A DNA stretch of 64,000 nucleotides, taken from positions 143,039 to 207,038 of the forward strand of contig VKON01000103.1 in assembly GCA_009741485.1 (NCBI GenBank), read 5' to 3'. The position numbers and the translations under genes were made by a program. Under the pieces are notes generated by a model. The model saw only the letters and a list, made by a program, of their open reading frames with translations, did no database searches and was not told the DNA's origin. The stretch is from Malurus cyaneus samueli (Eukaryota; Chordata; Aves; Passeriformes; Maluridae). Shown here one piece after another: positions 62,801 to 64,000 of the stretch. Positions within the stretch are counted from its first letter, which is position 1. Each line of letters starts with the position of its first letter.

Positions 62801-64000
62801 AGGAAAGAAACACCACTGATGAACTTTCAGTAATGATAATCCATACTGTGATCTCTTAACAGATGTCACCAGATGACAAAATTGCCACCAGCCCACACAA
62901 AAGATTCAATCTCCTGACTGTATGTTACCTGAAGGTGAAGATTAAAAAAAAAAAAACAAAACCAAAAACATTTCTCTTAGAATAAATAGGTTGATCCAGG
63001 AGAGGCAGAAAGTAAAATCAGTCATGGTGATTTGTTTTTGTATCTCCCTACAACTTCAACATGGCCTGTAAAAGACAATTGCACAGCCTTGGAACCCTGA
63101 ACTCAGCATGTTTTATGTGGGAAAACTGAACTAAAAGCAGGGAAAAGGTAAACAAAAACCATCCTTTGATTTACACTGCTCCCTCACCACGGTTGGCTGG
63201 CAGAAGCAACCAGGGAGCAAACAAGGGAGAAGCAGGAAGCTCATTCCTCCCTGCCCATGGAAAGCAGGAAGCTCATTCCTCCCTGCCCATGGAAAGTGTC
63301 AGACAAGGCAGGATTTATTTCCACAGCTCACAAGAATGCTGTGAGCTTTAGGAGTGGTGCATGGACACTGATGAGCACTGACTCTAAGAGAAAGTTCTCC
63401 ACCCTTCAGGAGAACTTACTAATTTGCCAACCTGCTCTTACCAACCATAACTGGAACACTGAATCAATTCCAGCCACTGCCACTGTGTAAGAAGAGCTCA
63501 TTTTTGGTCAGGAGAAACTCATTACAAGGAAAGCTTTCTCTCTTCAGCAGTAGCTACTCAAACGGTAGTAGCCCAGACAGATAAAAATTTATTATCCCTC
63601 TTCTCTCTCTCCCCTCCTCAAAGTGACATTTCATAACCAGCTGTCTCTCACGGTATTAGGCTGAAAAGCAAATACAGCCATATATTGTCCCCATAATTCC
63701 TCATAAATAGACTATTTGGGGTTACCTTATACTGCTAAAAGTGTATAAAGCATTTTTTTAACGGACAACAAGAGCAGTGTAATCCTAAGGGTTTACCACA
63801 CTCACTGTAAAGGGCTCTAACTATCCTTGCTATTTAACATTTACATCTGACAGATAAATTGAATATTCTAACGTCAATTAGCCACATCACTGAAACTCTG
63901 TTTCCAATTCATAGCATTCCTAAGTTAAATTAATTAAAAACCACAAACATTTTTGACTGCTTACCCCAATAGTTTTGTGTGCTTCAAATCATTCCAAAAT
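59834..64000 (-). other. DKK3: DKK3 intron, running off the window
   Basis: No further DKK3 exon could be found between the first visible exon and the right edge; I searched for the segment corresponding to human HVHREIHKITNNQTGQ. The stretch is AT-rich with a few simple runs (A-rich at 62944-62968) and one perfect tandem duplication at 63231. Nothing else is recognised. Confidence 0.6.
63231..63294 (+). repeat. perfect 32-bp tandem duplication
   Basis: Two identical head-to-tail copies (63231-63262 and 63263-63294), each starting AGCAGGAAGCTCATTCC and ending CCATGGAA. The absence of mismatches suggests a recent event or an assembly duplication. It lies in a DKK3 intron. Confidence 0.95.

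Overview
This is a window of vertebrate, almost certainly avian, genomic DNA. The evidence is intron-split genes with GT/AG junctions, three fragments of CR1-type LINE (the dominant avian retroelement), a CpG-island promoter, and a compact version (about 39 kb from start to stop codon) of a gene that is much larger in mammals. Two protein-coding genes are recognised, arranged tail to tail: USP47 on the + strand (start codon 13843, stop 52705) and the 3' part of DKK3 on the - strand (55489-59833, with the 5' exons beyond the right edge). From memory, the same convergent pair sits on human 11p15.3, so this is conserved synteny.

Layout. 1 to about 12.9 kb is intergenic DNA with no recognisable exon; it holds low-complexity runs and one diverged 68-bp tandem duplication. 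About 12.9-14.4 kb is a CpG island carrying the USP47 promoter: a minus-oriented CR1 fragment, a TCTCGCGAGA palindrome, a YY1-like site, two short upstream ORFs and a 127-nt pure purine run just before the USP47 start. 13.84-52.7 kb is USP47, in which all 29 coding exons can be placed. Their reading phases agree at every junction and give a 1378-residue protein, close to my recollection of about 1375 for human. The one anomaly is the exon 1 donor, where the expected GT is GG. The 3' UTR runs from 52706 to roughly 53.9 kb and holds several poly(A) signals. A short intergenic stretch (about 53.95-55.2 kb) separates it from the 3' UTR and last four coding exons of DKK3. The rest, to 64 kb, is DKK3 intron.

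Function. USP47 is a nuclear and cytoplasmic deubiquitinase whose Cys, His and Asp boxes are all intact here. DKK3 is a secreted cysteine-rich glycoprotein of the Dickkopf family. The two are neighbours, not a pathway; their proximity matters mainly for transcription termination between convergent genes. I see no prokaryotic-style system, CRISPR array, tRNA, rRNA or intact mobile element. I do not think the window contains an undescribed biological system. The most useful points to check are the broken exon 1 donor, the purine tract in the 5' UTR, the GC-rich self-complementary block in the USP47 3' UTR, two NAGNAG acceptors, and an imperfect inverted-repeat pair in intron 9.
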